Shown: one piece after another, positions 26,698 through 34,061 of the stretch
How positions within the stretch are numbered: the stretch's first letter is position 1
How the letters are laid out: each line of letters opens with the position of its first letter
Origin: Thermoplasmatales archaeon
GTDB lineage: Archaea; Thermoplasmatota; E2; DHVEG-1
Assembly (NCBI GenBank): GCA_030672305.1
Contig: DAOVGR010000028.1
Location: 1-54,543, forward strand
Length of the DNA: 54,543 bases
Direction of reading: 5' to 3'
Translations under genes and position numbers: made by a program
Notes under the pieces: generated by a model
Told to the model about the DNA's origin: nothing
Seen by the model: only the letters and a program-made list of their open reading frames with translations
Databases searched by the model: none

Positions 26698-27258
26698 ATG
26701 GATGAAGTTTTGCATGTAACAAATACAACTAATTTAAAAAGTATTTTCAAGAAAGGGTTATTTTGTTTTAAACCATCTTTAGAACATCATGAAAAATATG
26801 CAAAAGAAAGATTTTCTAGTTATCATAAAAGGGGATTGATTTATACTATTCCTTATGGTTGTAATAAAATGGATAAATATCTTAAGGACACAGTATACTG
26901 GAAAATATGGGGTCGTCCAAGAAATGATGCTTTAAATTTATCAGATGATGACTGGTTAAAGTATTTAAATGATGGTTCTAAATATTTTGAAACAATGGAA
27001 AAACAATTAACATATGAAGAACATTTTTCAGTTTTATCTATTGAAGTTCTTGATGATATTGAGAGACTTGAAACTGCACATTTACAAACTCATGATATGA
27101 GTAATTATTATATGGATATGGATTGTAGTTTTGAACATGGGGATAAACCTTTATTTATGTTTAATGAAAATTTAAATTATAAAATGAAGGTAATTGGAAC
27201 AATTGAAACACAAAGAAAACGAAACAAAAAAATTGAAGTTAATTTAAGGGGGTTTTAA
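26698..27258 (+). CDS. Hypothetical; N terminus resembles DarT/KptA-type ADP-ribosyltransferases
   Basis: The opening EVLHVTNTTNLKSIFKKGLF (residues 3-22) matches the H-x-T-x4-L-x-x-I-L-x-x-G pattern with which DarT and related ADP-ribosyltransferase-fold proteins start, and the rest (186 residues) has a suitable mixed beta content. No clear R-S-E or other NAD-binding triad can be assigned by eye. It may modify DNA, RNA or protein, or may be unrelated. Confidence 0.5.
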   Translation: MDEVLHVTNTTNLKSIFKKGLFCFKPSLEHHEKYAKERFSSYHKRGLIYTIPYGCNKMDKYLKDTVYWKIWGRPRNDALNLSDDDWLKYLNDGSKYFETMEKQLTYEEHFSVLSIEVLDDIERLETAHLQTHDMSNYYMDMDCSFEHGDKPLFMFNENLNYKMKVIGTIETQRKRNKKIEVNLRGF

Positions 27259-27259
27259 T

Positions 27260-27511
27260 ATGAAAATAGTAAGATTTGCATTACTTGCATTGGATGTATC
27301 ACCAGATTATGAAAACGGGAAGACGCCAGAGGAAGATCAAAAAGAGATAGCTATAATTTTATCAAGGAAAGATTTATTATCAAGAAAATTTGTTATTAAT
27401 TCTTCTAACGTTGAAAGAGAAGGTATTGAGGAGTTTGAATCGCAACTTAAGAAATTTATAACACCTGAAGTGTTAAGTGAGATGATTAGTGAAATTGAGG
27501 AAGGATTATAA
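27260..27511 (+). CDS. Hypothetical protein
   Basis: An 83-residue acidic protein, TAATG-coupled to the next gene. The start MKIVRFALLALDVSPDYE suggests a beta strand followed by a helical C terminus (EFESQLKKFITPEVLSEMIS). Position suggests membership of a set of small unknown genes at 27.3-28.2 kb. Confidence 0.55.
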   Translation: MKIVRFALLALDVSPDYENGKTPEEDQKEIAIILSRKDLLSRKFVINSSNVEREGIEEFESQLKKFITPEVLSEMISEIEEGL

Positions 27512-27762
27512 TGAAAATTAAAACAATGATTAAATGGTTTAAAGAACTACCACCTGATTATGAAATGTGTTTTTCCGAATATACTTCAGTTATAGTTGGT
27601 GAGGATAGTACATCAGAGGAATATTTTGTTGTTCTTGATATGCCGATAGTTGGTATGTTAAAAAATGACGATACAAAAGAAGTGAGATTTTTTACAGAAC
27701 AAAGTGAAGAAAGAGTTATAAAGCAAATTGAAGGTGGTAAAAAATGGAGGAGGTTAGAATGA
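27511..27762 (+). CDS. Small conserved-type phage protein
   Basis: An 83-residue acidic protein. KELPPDYEMCFSEY...FVVLDMPIVGMLKND...KEVRFFTE follows a pattern I associate with widespread small phage proteins of unknown function (LPPDYE...DxPIVG-x-NxxTKEVRFF). It overlaps the next gene by 4 nt. Confidence 0.6.
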   Translation: MKIKTMIKWFKELPPDYEMCFSEYTSVIVGEDSTSEEYFVVLDMPIVGMLKNDDTKEVRFFTEQSEERVIKQIEGGKKWRRLE

Positions 27763-27947
27763 TTTTTTTTCGTAAAAGAAAAGATACATATATTCAGAAA
27801 GAGCATGAAAAGATTTTTGGAGACAAATCTCCTTTTTCAGATCGTACTACATTTCAGATAGTTAAGACTTATTATTTAGGAGAAATATTAAAATTGAAAG
27901 CTGAAAAAAATAGGAAGGAGGAAAATAATGAAAAAATCACAACTTAA
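27759..27947 (+). CDS. Small basic hypothetical protein
   Basis: The start at ATG 27759 lies 7 nt after GGAGGAGG, which decides it against an ATG at 27744 inside the ribosome site. The product MIFFRKRKDTYIQKEHEKIF... is 62 residues, basic and helical. Overlaps the flanking genes by 4 and 20 nt. Confidence 0.55.
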   Translation: MIFFRKRKDTYIQKEHEKIFGDKSPFSDRTTFQIVKTYYLGEILKLKAEKNRKEENNEKITT

Positions 27948-28194
27948 ACTTTCTTTGTGTTTTTTAGATAATGATAATGTAATTAAAAGTAGTAAAGATT
28001 TGGGTGTTACTTATGATCTTGATGGAGATCATAAAATACTTAACCTCCCAGATGCTGAAATTGAATTATTGGAAATTATATTTCATCAAATTAGTATATC
28101 TTTAAAACGAGAGGTGATAAGAGAAATGCTTGAAGAAATAACGGAAGGCAATATAACCAAAAGGAGCGCTAATGTCATATCCAAAAAATCCTAG
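27928..28194 (+). CDS. Hypothetical protein
   Basis: An 88-residue protein behind GGAAGGAGGAAAATA. Beta strands at the N terminus (QLKLSLCFLDNDNVI) and a C-terminal amphipathic helix. It overlaps the primase-like gene by 23 nt. No family recognised. Confidence 0.55.
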   Translation: MKKSQLKLSLCFLDNDNVIKSSKDLGVTYDLDGDHKILNLPDAEIELLEIIFHQISISLKREVIREMLEEITEGNITKRSANVISKKS

Positions 28195-28870
28195 TACAAT
28201 AGTTATTAAAAATAAGTTCTACCCAAGAGGGCTTACGGAATTAGATATTTGGAATTATTATCAGAAAGTGAAAAGAGATTTACTTAAAGAAACATTCAAT
28301 AGAGACCTGATGTTTTTTATAATGACAGATATTAATAAATCAATCATTCGTCGAAGGATGAAAAGTGGGCGAACGATAAGAATGGATGCTAAGAATTATG
28401 ATACTATTATATCAGGAAGATCTGTGAGTATACATTCAGCTATGAGTAATATAGAAGACTTTGGAATTATAGATATTGATATAGATCCAAGGGATGGATT
28501 TAGGTGGGCACAAAAAGCTACTGCTGAAGTTTATGATTTTGTTATGAATGATATGCCAGTTATAAGCACTGCTAAGATAAAGTTTACAGGTAAGACAAGC
28601 TTTCATATTATTTGTAATTTTGGTCGAAAAAATAGAATAGATGCTATAAGATTCTTATTACAAAAGTTTTTAAGGGATTCAGATTTAACAAGACGATATT
28701 CTGTAGCAGGACCAAGAAGGTTAGGAGTTCCTAATCTTGATCTTTCAGTAAATAAAATAAGGGGTAATTTTATAACTTTACATTCATTATCAGTAATTGG
28801 ATTGAGGTGTATGGAAGTTAGTTATAATAATTTAATGAGATTCGACCCATTGAAAGCGAGGATAAGATGA
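28172..28870 (+). CDS. LigD-type polymerase / archaeo-eukaryotic primase (AEP) domain
   Basis: STIVIKNKFYPRGLTELDIWNYYQKV (8-33) follows the opening of LigD polymerase domains (YP..G.TK.D...YY). FGIIDIDIDPRDG (97-109) supplies the catalytic DxD, and AKIKFTGKTSFHI (134-146) the S-G-K-x-G-x-H-I loop with the third metal/nucleotide ligands. The 232-residue length is slightly shorter than bacterial LigD-Pol (about 280). AEPs prime or repair DNA. No helicase or Ku gene is adjacent; the setting inside a glycan block is unusual. Start at ATG 28172 has AAAAGGAGCGCTA. Confidence 0.72.
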   Translation: MSYPKNPSTIVIKNKFYPRGLTELDIWNYYQKVKRDLLKETFNRDLMFFIMTDINKSIIRRRMKSGRTIRMDAKNYDTIISGRSVSIHSAMSNIEDFGIIDIDIDPRDGFRWAQKATAEVYDFVMNDMPVISTAKIKFTGKTSFHIICNFGRKNRIDAIRFLLQKFLRDSDLTRRYSVAGPRRLGVPNLDLSVNKIRGNFITLHSLSVIGLRCMEVSYNNLMRFDPLKARIR

Positions 28871-29931
28871 AAAGTTTCTGGTTATTTAGATCGAATATAA
28901 GGAATTTAGAATACTATCATAAGTTTAAAGATCTGGAAACATTTGAAACAAAGTGTCATGATTATTATATGTTGTTTCCTATATGGTTGCTTCGTAATAA
29001 CTATTTTGATGAAGTAGTTATATGGAGACTTGCTAATAAAGTCCGACCTGATATAATTTTTGATATAAATGGAAAAAAATTTATTCAAAGATGGGTAAGA
29101 AATTTTGTTCAAATATTAAAATATCCTTCACCAGAAATATCCCTTTTTAGGGGTGGTTTTCGAGAATACGATAATATTACAAAACTACACCCTGAGCATC
29201 TAGGGACAAAATTGTATTTAGGCACAGGACGTAGAACTTATCCACTATATGGTGGAAATTATGATTGCATATTACAAGAAGATGAACAAGATTTTAGACC
29301 AGGACATAAATGTATACCATTTTATAAAACAGCATCACCTTATATATTTAAGAATGATAATTTAGATATTAAATGGGATATATGTTGGCCATGTAATTTT
29401 TCACAAATCCGATATAAGGGACAAGAAGAATTTATAAAAACTATATCAAAATACCCTTCATTACAAAAATTAAGAATTGTACATTGCGGAAATAAACCAG
29501 AAGCTGGACAAAAAATGTGTAAAAAATATGGTGTAAATAATATTGAATTTTTAGGATGGCAAACTAGAGAAGATTTATGTAATATATTAAATCAAAGTAA
29601 GTTTGGTTTATGTATGAGTAATAGACAAGATGGTTGTCCAAGAATCATAACGGAAATATTAATGACTAAAACTCCAATGATTCTTAGTGAAAAAACTCGT
29701 TTACTCCCTTTATATAAAAAGAATGGAGTTGTTGAAGTTAATGAAAAAAATATAGAAAAGAAAATTTTATGGGCAATGGAGAATCAGTCTGATTTAAAGT
29801 TTCAAGTAATGCATGTTATTAATAATATGATTTCATTTGATAAAATTTGCAAAAAAAATATTGAGATGTGGAAAAAATTGCAGTTAAATAACAACCACAA
29901 TTTTTCTACTGCTGATATTCCTTTGTTTTGA
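28867..29931 (+). CDS. GT4-like glycosyltransferase (GT-B fold)
   Basis: The C-terminal donor site reads RQDGCPRIITEILMTKTPMILSE (about 255-277; E in RIITE), with an IEFLGWQTREDLCNILNQSKFG strand-helix before it as in GT4 enzymes. The N-terminal half is divergent (MKSFWLFRSNIRN). It is the last plus-strand gene of the glycan block, overlaps the primase by 4 nt, and its stop is convergent with the minus-strand gene 2 nt away, with no obvious terminator. Confidence 0.72.
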   Translation: MKSFWLFRSNIRNLEYYHKFKDLETFETKCHDYYMLFPIWLLRNNYFDEVVIWRLANKVRPDIIFDINGKKFIQRWVRNFVQILKYPSPEISLFRGGFREYDNITKLHPEHLGTKLYLGTGRRTYPLYGGNYDCILQEDEQDFRPGHKCIPFYKTASPYIFKNDNLDIKWDICWPCNFSQIRYKGQEEFIKTISKYPSLQKLRIVHCGNKPEAGQKMCKKYGVNNIEFLGWQTREDLCNILNQSKFGLCMSNRQDGCPRIITEILMTKTPMILSEKTRLLPLYKKNGVVEVNEKNIEKKILWAMENQSDLKFQVMHVINNMISFDKICKKNIEMWKKLQLNNNHNFSTADIPLF

Positions 29932-29932
29932 T

Positions 29933-30511
29933 TCATACCGGAGTATAGTGAACTGAAAGGAATGCATATATACTATTACTACCAGATAATTTAATCACAG
30001 CATTTGTTTTCTTGGATTTGAATTCATTTTGCAATTCAACATCCTCAAATACGATATGATTAGCAAGAAGCTTCTTTACTTCCTGACAAGGAACATCATT
30101 TCCATTCATTATAATTATTTCTTCACATGAATCAAATGAAGGATTAGTTTTAAGATAATCTGTTAGAAACTTTTTAACAGCAAGATAGTTTTGATAATAA
30201 ACATTCCAGTTATTTTCATCCATGAAAATGCCTACTCCACCATACATAAGTCTTTTATTTTTATCAAAGACATAATAGGAGGTGGCAAGGCCCATTTTCA
30301 TTGGGACTTCAAATTGAAGTTCAAATAAACCTTCATCGTTAAAACCCCTCATGGTCATTTCTCCACCGAGTGCATTTTCATTATCTCTGACGGTAAGGGG
30401 AGTTGATCCCCATTTACTACCCCGAAGTCCATTAGCATCACTGGCAAAACTTACACTTGCAAAAACCAAAACCAATATCAATGTAATAAATATAATTATT
30501 GATCGTTTCAT
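29933..30511 (-). CDS. Exported protein with signal peptide
   Basis: A clear Sec signal peptide (MKRSIIIFITLILVLVFASVSFA, cleaved before SD) precedes a mature domain of about 170 residues with an early LRGSKWGSTPLTVR motif, which I associate with small periplasmic proteins of unknown function. The gene is visibly less AT-rich than its neighbours, pointing to recent acquisition from a cellular genome. Ribosome site TAAGGAGAAACTATT. Ends 1 nt from the convergent glycosyltransferase stop. Confidence 0.72.
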   Translation of the reverse strand: MKRSIIIFITLILVLVFASVSFASDANGLRGSKWGSTPLTVRDNENALGGEMTMRGFNDEGLFELQFEVPMKMGLATSYYVFDKNKRLMYGGVGIFMDENNWNVYYQNYLAVKKFLTDYLKTNPSFDSCEEIIIMNGNDVPCQEVKKLLANHIVFEDVELQNEFKSKKTNAVIKLSGSNSIYAFLSVHYTPV

Positions 30512-30536
30512 AATAGTTTCTCCTTATAAAATTAAT

Positions 30537-30573
30537 TGTAAGGGGAGGAATAATAAAAATCCCTCCCCTTACA
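30537..30573 (-). promoter_or_regulatory. 12-bp perfect hairpin in the leader of the exported-protein gene
   Basis: Arms TGTAAGGGGAGG (30537-30548) and CCTCCCCTTACA (30562-30573) flank a 13-nt loop, 26 nt upstream of the 30511 start codon. There is no U-run on either side, so it is not a textbook terminator. On the minus-strand mRNA it could act as an RNA regulatory or stabilising hairpin between two cistrons. Confidence 0.6.
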
Positions 30574-30608
30574 CCGGCAATTTATTAACTGAGTTGTTTT
30601 ATCTAATT

Positions 30609-30695
30609 TTATCCTAGTTTGTTTTCTCCATAGGCAACTCCTTTCGAGGGGCATCCTCTTTTGATGTTAATGAAACAGAAAGATTTATACTTCAT
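30609..30695 (-). CDS. Possible 28-aa peptide
   Basis: A short minus-strand ORF, MKYKSFCFINIKRGCPSKGV..., with a near-ideal AGGAGG site 7 nt ahead of its ATG. It lies between the coiled-coil membrane gene and the hairpin. The ribosome site is the main support; it may be a real small protein or a leader peptide. Confidence 0.4.
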   Translation of the reverse strand: MKYKSFCFINIKRGCPSKGVAYGENKLG

Positions 30696-30718
30696 AGACG
30701 TTCCTCCTATTTAGAAGG

Positions 30719-31846
30719 TTACCAAAGATTTTTTACATTCTCTTTCCATTCGTTAAATTTGCCAAACATTACTTCAGCTACTTCAGAAGAATCTTCTTCT
30801 ATTTTAGCAGGTTTTTCAAATGATACGGAATCTTTGATGATTCCGTCATCCATGAATATACCAGTTGAACTGATAGATCCAGTAATATTATCAGATGAAA
30901 TGTAGAGAACTCTTTTATTCTCTCCCCAAAACACTGGAAGTATCCCTGCCAACTTTCTTCGTCCTTCATAAAAGTTCAAGACACCTTGAGATGTAACCCT
31001 AAAAGGTTCTGGGAGAACGATGTTTTCCGGGTTATCCACAAGAGCCAGGGTATTATAATATCCAAGGGTATCAAGTTTTTCGACAAGATCATTCATGTTT
31101 ACAACAGTAGAGAATTCATTGGCTCCGGATAAAATGACAACCCCATCTACTTTGGATATATTACCATAGAGAATACTATCAAATCCAGCTTCCTTTGCCC
31201 ATTTGGCAATGGATACATCTACACCACTGGTTTCAAGTTTTTCACCATCTTCGGATTTAAGAGTACACCCATTCGGATTGTGGGATATCGTAGTGATACC
31301 ATTGTCATGTACAATGAAGGATAATGGAAATTTACTTGTATCGTTATAAAGAAACACAAATACCATTATTACTGCTACCACTACTGCTCCCATGGCAGTT
31401 CCCTTTAATAGAAACTTGAAAAACCCACCCTTCTTTTTGTTGGGAGGTAATGCTCGATTTTTGAAACTTTCAAGTTCAGATGTAAGAACGTCAACTTTCT
31501 TATTGGCAGAAAGTAATCCACCCTTTGCTGTTTCCAGCTCTGCCATAGTAGATTCCAAAGATTCTTTGATTTCGCCGTATTTTTCAGTCTTCTTTTTGGC
31601 AAGTTCGATGTTCGTTGATTGGGCTGCTAATTCCTTAATCAATCCCTGTTTCTTCACATCTTCTTCTTGAACCAGGGTCTCTAATTTGGTAATTGAACTA
31701 TCTTTTCTTGCTGTTTCTTTTCCCAAATCTTCAACTATAACCTGTAAAGATTCAACTTCATTATGAAGAAGATCCTGCTCTTTAAGTGCCTTATCCAATG
31801 CTGTCAAAATTTCTTCTTTGGTATTACTTTTAGTAATTTTACTCAT
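30719..31846 (-). CDS. Membrane-anchored coiled-coil protein
   Basis: Residues about 10-130 form a long coiled coil (heptad Leu/Ile with many Lys/Glu). A transmembrane helix of about 20 residues spans 147-167 (FLLKGTAMGAVVVAVIMVFV), and a mixed alpha/beta domain of about 200 residues follows. The topology suggests a cytoplasmic coiled coil and an exported C-terminal domain. There is no signal peptide. Composition is less AT-rich than the flanks. I recognise no family; possible roles are envelope remodelling, lysis timing or superinfection control. Confidence 0.65.
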   Translation of the reverse strand: MSKITKSNTKEEILTALDKALKEQDLLHNEVESLQVIVEDLGKETARKDSSITKLETLVQEEDVKKQGLIKELAAQSTNIELAKKKTEKYGEIKESLESTMAELETAKGGLLSANKKVDVLTSELESFKNRALPPNKKKGGFFKFLLKGTAMGAVVVAVIMVFVFLYNDTSKFPLSFIVHDNGITTISHNPNGCTLKSEDGEKLETSGVDVSIAKWAKEAGFDSILYGNISKVDGVVILSGANEFSTVVNMNDLVEKLDTLGYYNTLALVDNPENIVLPEPFRVTSQGVLNFYEGRRKLAGILPVFWGENKRVLYISSDNITGSISSTGIFMDDGIIKDSVSFEKPAKIEEDSSEVAEVMFGKFNEWKENVKNLW

Positions 31847-31876
31847 GATAATTCCTCCTAATAATTACGGGATTAA

Positions 31877-32041
31877 TTAAATTTTATCTGATGCCTTTCC
31901 CGTTGAGTCACCAGACCATATATTAAAAACTTTAACTGGAAGCAATACAGCACCAGCTATGGCACCACACATTGCTCCCACACCACATGAAATGATTATT
32001 GCAAAAGCTGCTATTATTCCACCTGCAATTTTATATATCAT
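31877..32041 (-). CDS. Small membrane protein (54 aa)
   Basis: A short gene behind a strong AGAGGAGGTTAT site. MIYKIAGGIIAAFAIIISCG... gives a hydrophobic segment rich in GG/GA (residues 5-34), then a short soluble tail (NIWSGDSTGKASDKI). It is the first gene of the minus-strand island. A holin- or channel-like role is conceivable but unsupported. Confidence 0.6.
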   Translation of the reverse strand: MIYKIAGGIIAAFAIIISCGVGAMCGAIAGAVLLPVKVFNIWSGDSTGKASDKI

Positions 32042-32178
32042 ATAACCTCCTCTGTTAGGTTAATAAAGATTACATCAATTATTAATATATATAGTAATAT
32101 GGTTTATGACTTATAAAATAAATGGGAAACTATTTTTAATAATAAGAACATAATATTAAAAGTGAAAGGAGAAATAGT
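32042..32178. promoter_or_regulatory. Divergent intergenic region, presumed promoters
   Basis: This 137-bp region separates the divergent minus-strand island (start 32041) and the QueC-like gene (start 32179). It is AT-rich with several -10-like strings (TTATAAAATA near 32113, TATATATAG near 32087). No -35 can be assigned with confidence. Confidence 0.4.
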
Positions 32179-32781
32179 ATGGATAAAAAAGATTTAATAA
32201 TTTTATACAGTGGTGGATCTGATAGTATGTTAATGTTAAAACTTGCTTTGAATCTTGGTAAAAAACCATTAGCAGTTCTTATTGATTATGGACAGGTACA
32301 TGTTGAAGAACTTGAATTTGCTCAAAAGCAATTAAAGAAGTTAAAGGTAGATCGGGTAGTAGTTAAAGTTGATAATCCAATTATCAATAGTGGGTTAACA
32401 GGAAATCATGTTATGGATATGAGTGGTTTAGTTCATGAAATGCATGTACCTGGGAGAAATACTGTCTTTCTAAGTTTAGCATTTAGTATTGCTGAAAATG
32501 AAGGTATAGATACTATTTGGCTCGGAAGTGATTGGTCTGATAGATTAAATTTATTTCCAGATTGTTATCCGGAATATATTGTTAAAATTAATGAATTATT
32601 TAAAATTGCAGGACCAAAAGAAATAAAAGTTGAAGCTCCTCTTATGGGGTGGACAAAAGATATGGTTACAAGTTTTCTTTATAAAAGATATTCAATAATG
32701 ATAACAGATATATTTAGCGGGTATGAACATCCAGAACCACCAAAAGATAGAATACTGAAAGAAGGAGAACAACCAAAATGA
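32179..32781 (+). CDS. queC: QueC-like 7-cyano-7-deazaguanine synthase, zinc site missing
   Basis: LYSGGSDSML (9-18) is the N-type ATP pyrophosphatase loop. HVPGRNTVFLSLAFSIAENEG and DCYPEYIVKINELFKIA are characteristic of QueC, which makes preQ0, the precursor of queuosine and of phage 7-deazaguanine DNA bases. Cellular QueC ends with four zinc-binding cysteines; here the C terminus (YSIMITDIFSGYEHPEPPK) has none, so it is a zinc-less variant or has lost activity. No queD, queE, folE or dpdA is in the window. Confidence 0.8.
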   Translation: MDKKDLIILYSGGSDSMLMLKLALNLGKKPLAVLIDYGQVHVEELEFAQKQLKKLKVDRVVVKVDNPIINSGLTGNHVMDMSGLVHEMHVPGRNTVFLSLAFSIAENEGIDTIWLGSDWSDRLNLFPDCYPEYIVKINELFKIAGPKEIKVEAPLMGWTKDMVTSFLYKRYSIMITDIFSGYEHPEPPKDRILKEGEQPK

Positions 32782-32987
32782 ATATAACAGCAGAGTTTAA
32801 TACAAATCATGGAAGAACATCTGGAACAGTTGTGAAAATGAATACAAAAACTGTATTGGTTTACTTTAAAAACTTTAAAGATTTTAAGAAAAAGAAAGAA
32901 GAAATAAAAGAATTTGTTATACCAAAATATAGTACTATTAAAAGACATAATATTAAACATAATGTAAAAATGAAAGGGGAAGTTTAA
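32778..32987 (+). CDS. Small SH3-like hypothetical protein
   Basis: A 69-residue basic protein; GRTSGTVVKMNTKTVLVYFKNF looks like a small SH3/KOW beta barrel. It overlaps its neighbours by 4 nt and 1 nt. Such barrels in phage often bind RNA or DNA; no direct evidence. Confidence 0.6.
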   Translation: MNITAEFNTNHGRTSGTVVKMNTKTVLVYFKNFKDFKKKKEEIKEFVIPKYSTIKRHNIKHNVKMKGEV

Positions 32988-33484
32988 TGAACGAAGAATC
33001 ATATCCAACAGGATGGGTTAAAACAACTTTAATGATAAATCCTGAAACAAATGAAATTCACGCTATTGGTGGAGATAGAGAAGAGGGAGAAGGCGATACA
33101 AAATATATTGGTTATGAAATTATAAAGAAATTAATAAAAGGGTATTCATTTAAAGATTATCAAATACAAACTAGAATAACTGATAAAGGAACTGGACCTA
33201 AACATGGTATTAGTCCTGCTTGGTTGTATTATGTATTAGGTATTGCTGGAGAAACTGGTGAATTAGTTGAAAAAATAAAGAAACATTTTAGAGATGATTA
33301 TGGTCAGATGACAGATAATAAATTAGATGAAATCAAGAAAGAAATGGGAGACTGTCTTTGGTATCATGCTCGACTAGCAGATGTTTTGGGTCTGGATTTT
33401 GGTGAAGTAGCAAAAGAAAATATGAGAAAATTATTAGATAGAAAAGCAAGAAATAAGATACACGGCGAGGGAGACGATAGGTAA
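32987..33484 (+). CDS. MazG-like nucleotide pyrophosphohydrolase
   Basis: LGIAGETGELVEKIKKH (79-95) and IKKEMGDCLWYHARLADVLG (113-132) are the paired E-x-x-E...E-x-x-D metal motifs of the MazG fold. MazG enzymes hydrolyse (d)NTPs or alarmones to monophosphates. The N-terminal 70 residues (WVKTTLMINPETNEIHAIGG) are additional. Located between QueC-like and dCMP deaminase genes, it is probably part of nucleotide-pool control. Confidence 0.82.
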   Translation: MNEESYPTGWVKTTLMINPETNEIHAIGGDREEGEGDTKYIGYEIIKKLIKGYSFKDYQIQTRITDKGTGPKHGISPAWLYYVLGIAGETGELVEKIKKHFRDDYGQMTDNKLDEIKKEMGDCLWYHARLADVLGLDFGEVAKENMRKLLDRKARNKIHGEGDDR

Positions 33485-33648
33485 TGAAATATAAAGTAAA
33501 ATTGACACATGAAACTAGAACAATAAATGCTGCAGATTTTAATATAATTGGAAATATGATGATGTTTTATAATGGAAAGGACAAAGCTATATATGCATTT
33601 AGTAATGTAGTTAGTGTTGAAAAAGTGGAAGAAGGAGACAATAGATGA
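33484..33648 (+). CDS. Small hypothetical protein (54 aa)
   Basis: Its start is the TAATG overlap with the MazG stop, and its stop overlaps the next ATG (ATGA). The product MKYKVKLTHETRTINAADFN... looks like a small beta protein. The coupling on both sides supports it as a gene. Confidence 0.6.
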   Translation: MKYKVKLTHETRTINAADFNIIGNMMMFYNGKDKAIYAFSNVVSVEKVEEGDNR

Positions 33649-34061
33649 ATAAAGAAATGTATAAAAAAAGAAAGGAGTTTTGGGAATTAAAGGAAAAGTT
33701 TGCTGAGTTAGGGGGTAATGCAACAATTTTAAGTGAAGTGAAAAAACTCATAGAACATCAAGAGATCCATAATGAAAAGGATTTTTTAGATAAGTTAAAA
33801 CAATATTTAGATGAAAAAGAAAAAGAGTTTTGGAAAGAAAGTACACCAATTGCTAAAAAAATGTGTGATACAAATATTGAAATGGCAAAGATTTATATGA
33901 AGGAGAAAAAGATGAATCTTGAAGAATTTAAAAAGATTTATGAATGGGTTGAATCTAGAACAGACGAATCTTCAGCTATTAGAATGAATATGGCAATAAA
34001 AGTTGCTACAGTTATAAATTCTGTTGAAAAAAATAGAAGAGGAGAAAAAATAAATGAGTAA
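33645..34061 (+). CDS. Hypothetical helical protein
   Basis: A 138-residue, highly charged, helical protein (MNKEMYKKRKEFWELKEKFA...). Ribosome site GAAGGAGACAATAG. It overlaps the dCMP deaminase by 8 nt. No family recognised. Confidence 0.55.
   Translation: MNKEMYKKRKEFWELKEKFAELGGNATILSEVKKLIEHQEIHNEKDFLDKLKQYLDEKEKEFWKESTPIAKKMCDTNIEMAKIYMKEKKMNLEEFKKIYEWVESRTDESSAIRMNMAIKVATVINSVEKNRRGEKINE

Noticed and set aside
30351-30617. Plus-strand ORF over the exported-protein gene start
   Set aside because: Antisense to a gene with a convincing signal peptide, and it overlaps the 12-bp hairpin.
30719-31846. Phage tape-measure or tail protein
   Set aside because: The coiled coil suggested it, but the protein is short, membrane-anchored, reversed in strand and of foreign composition.
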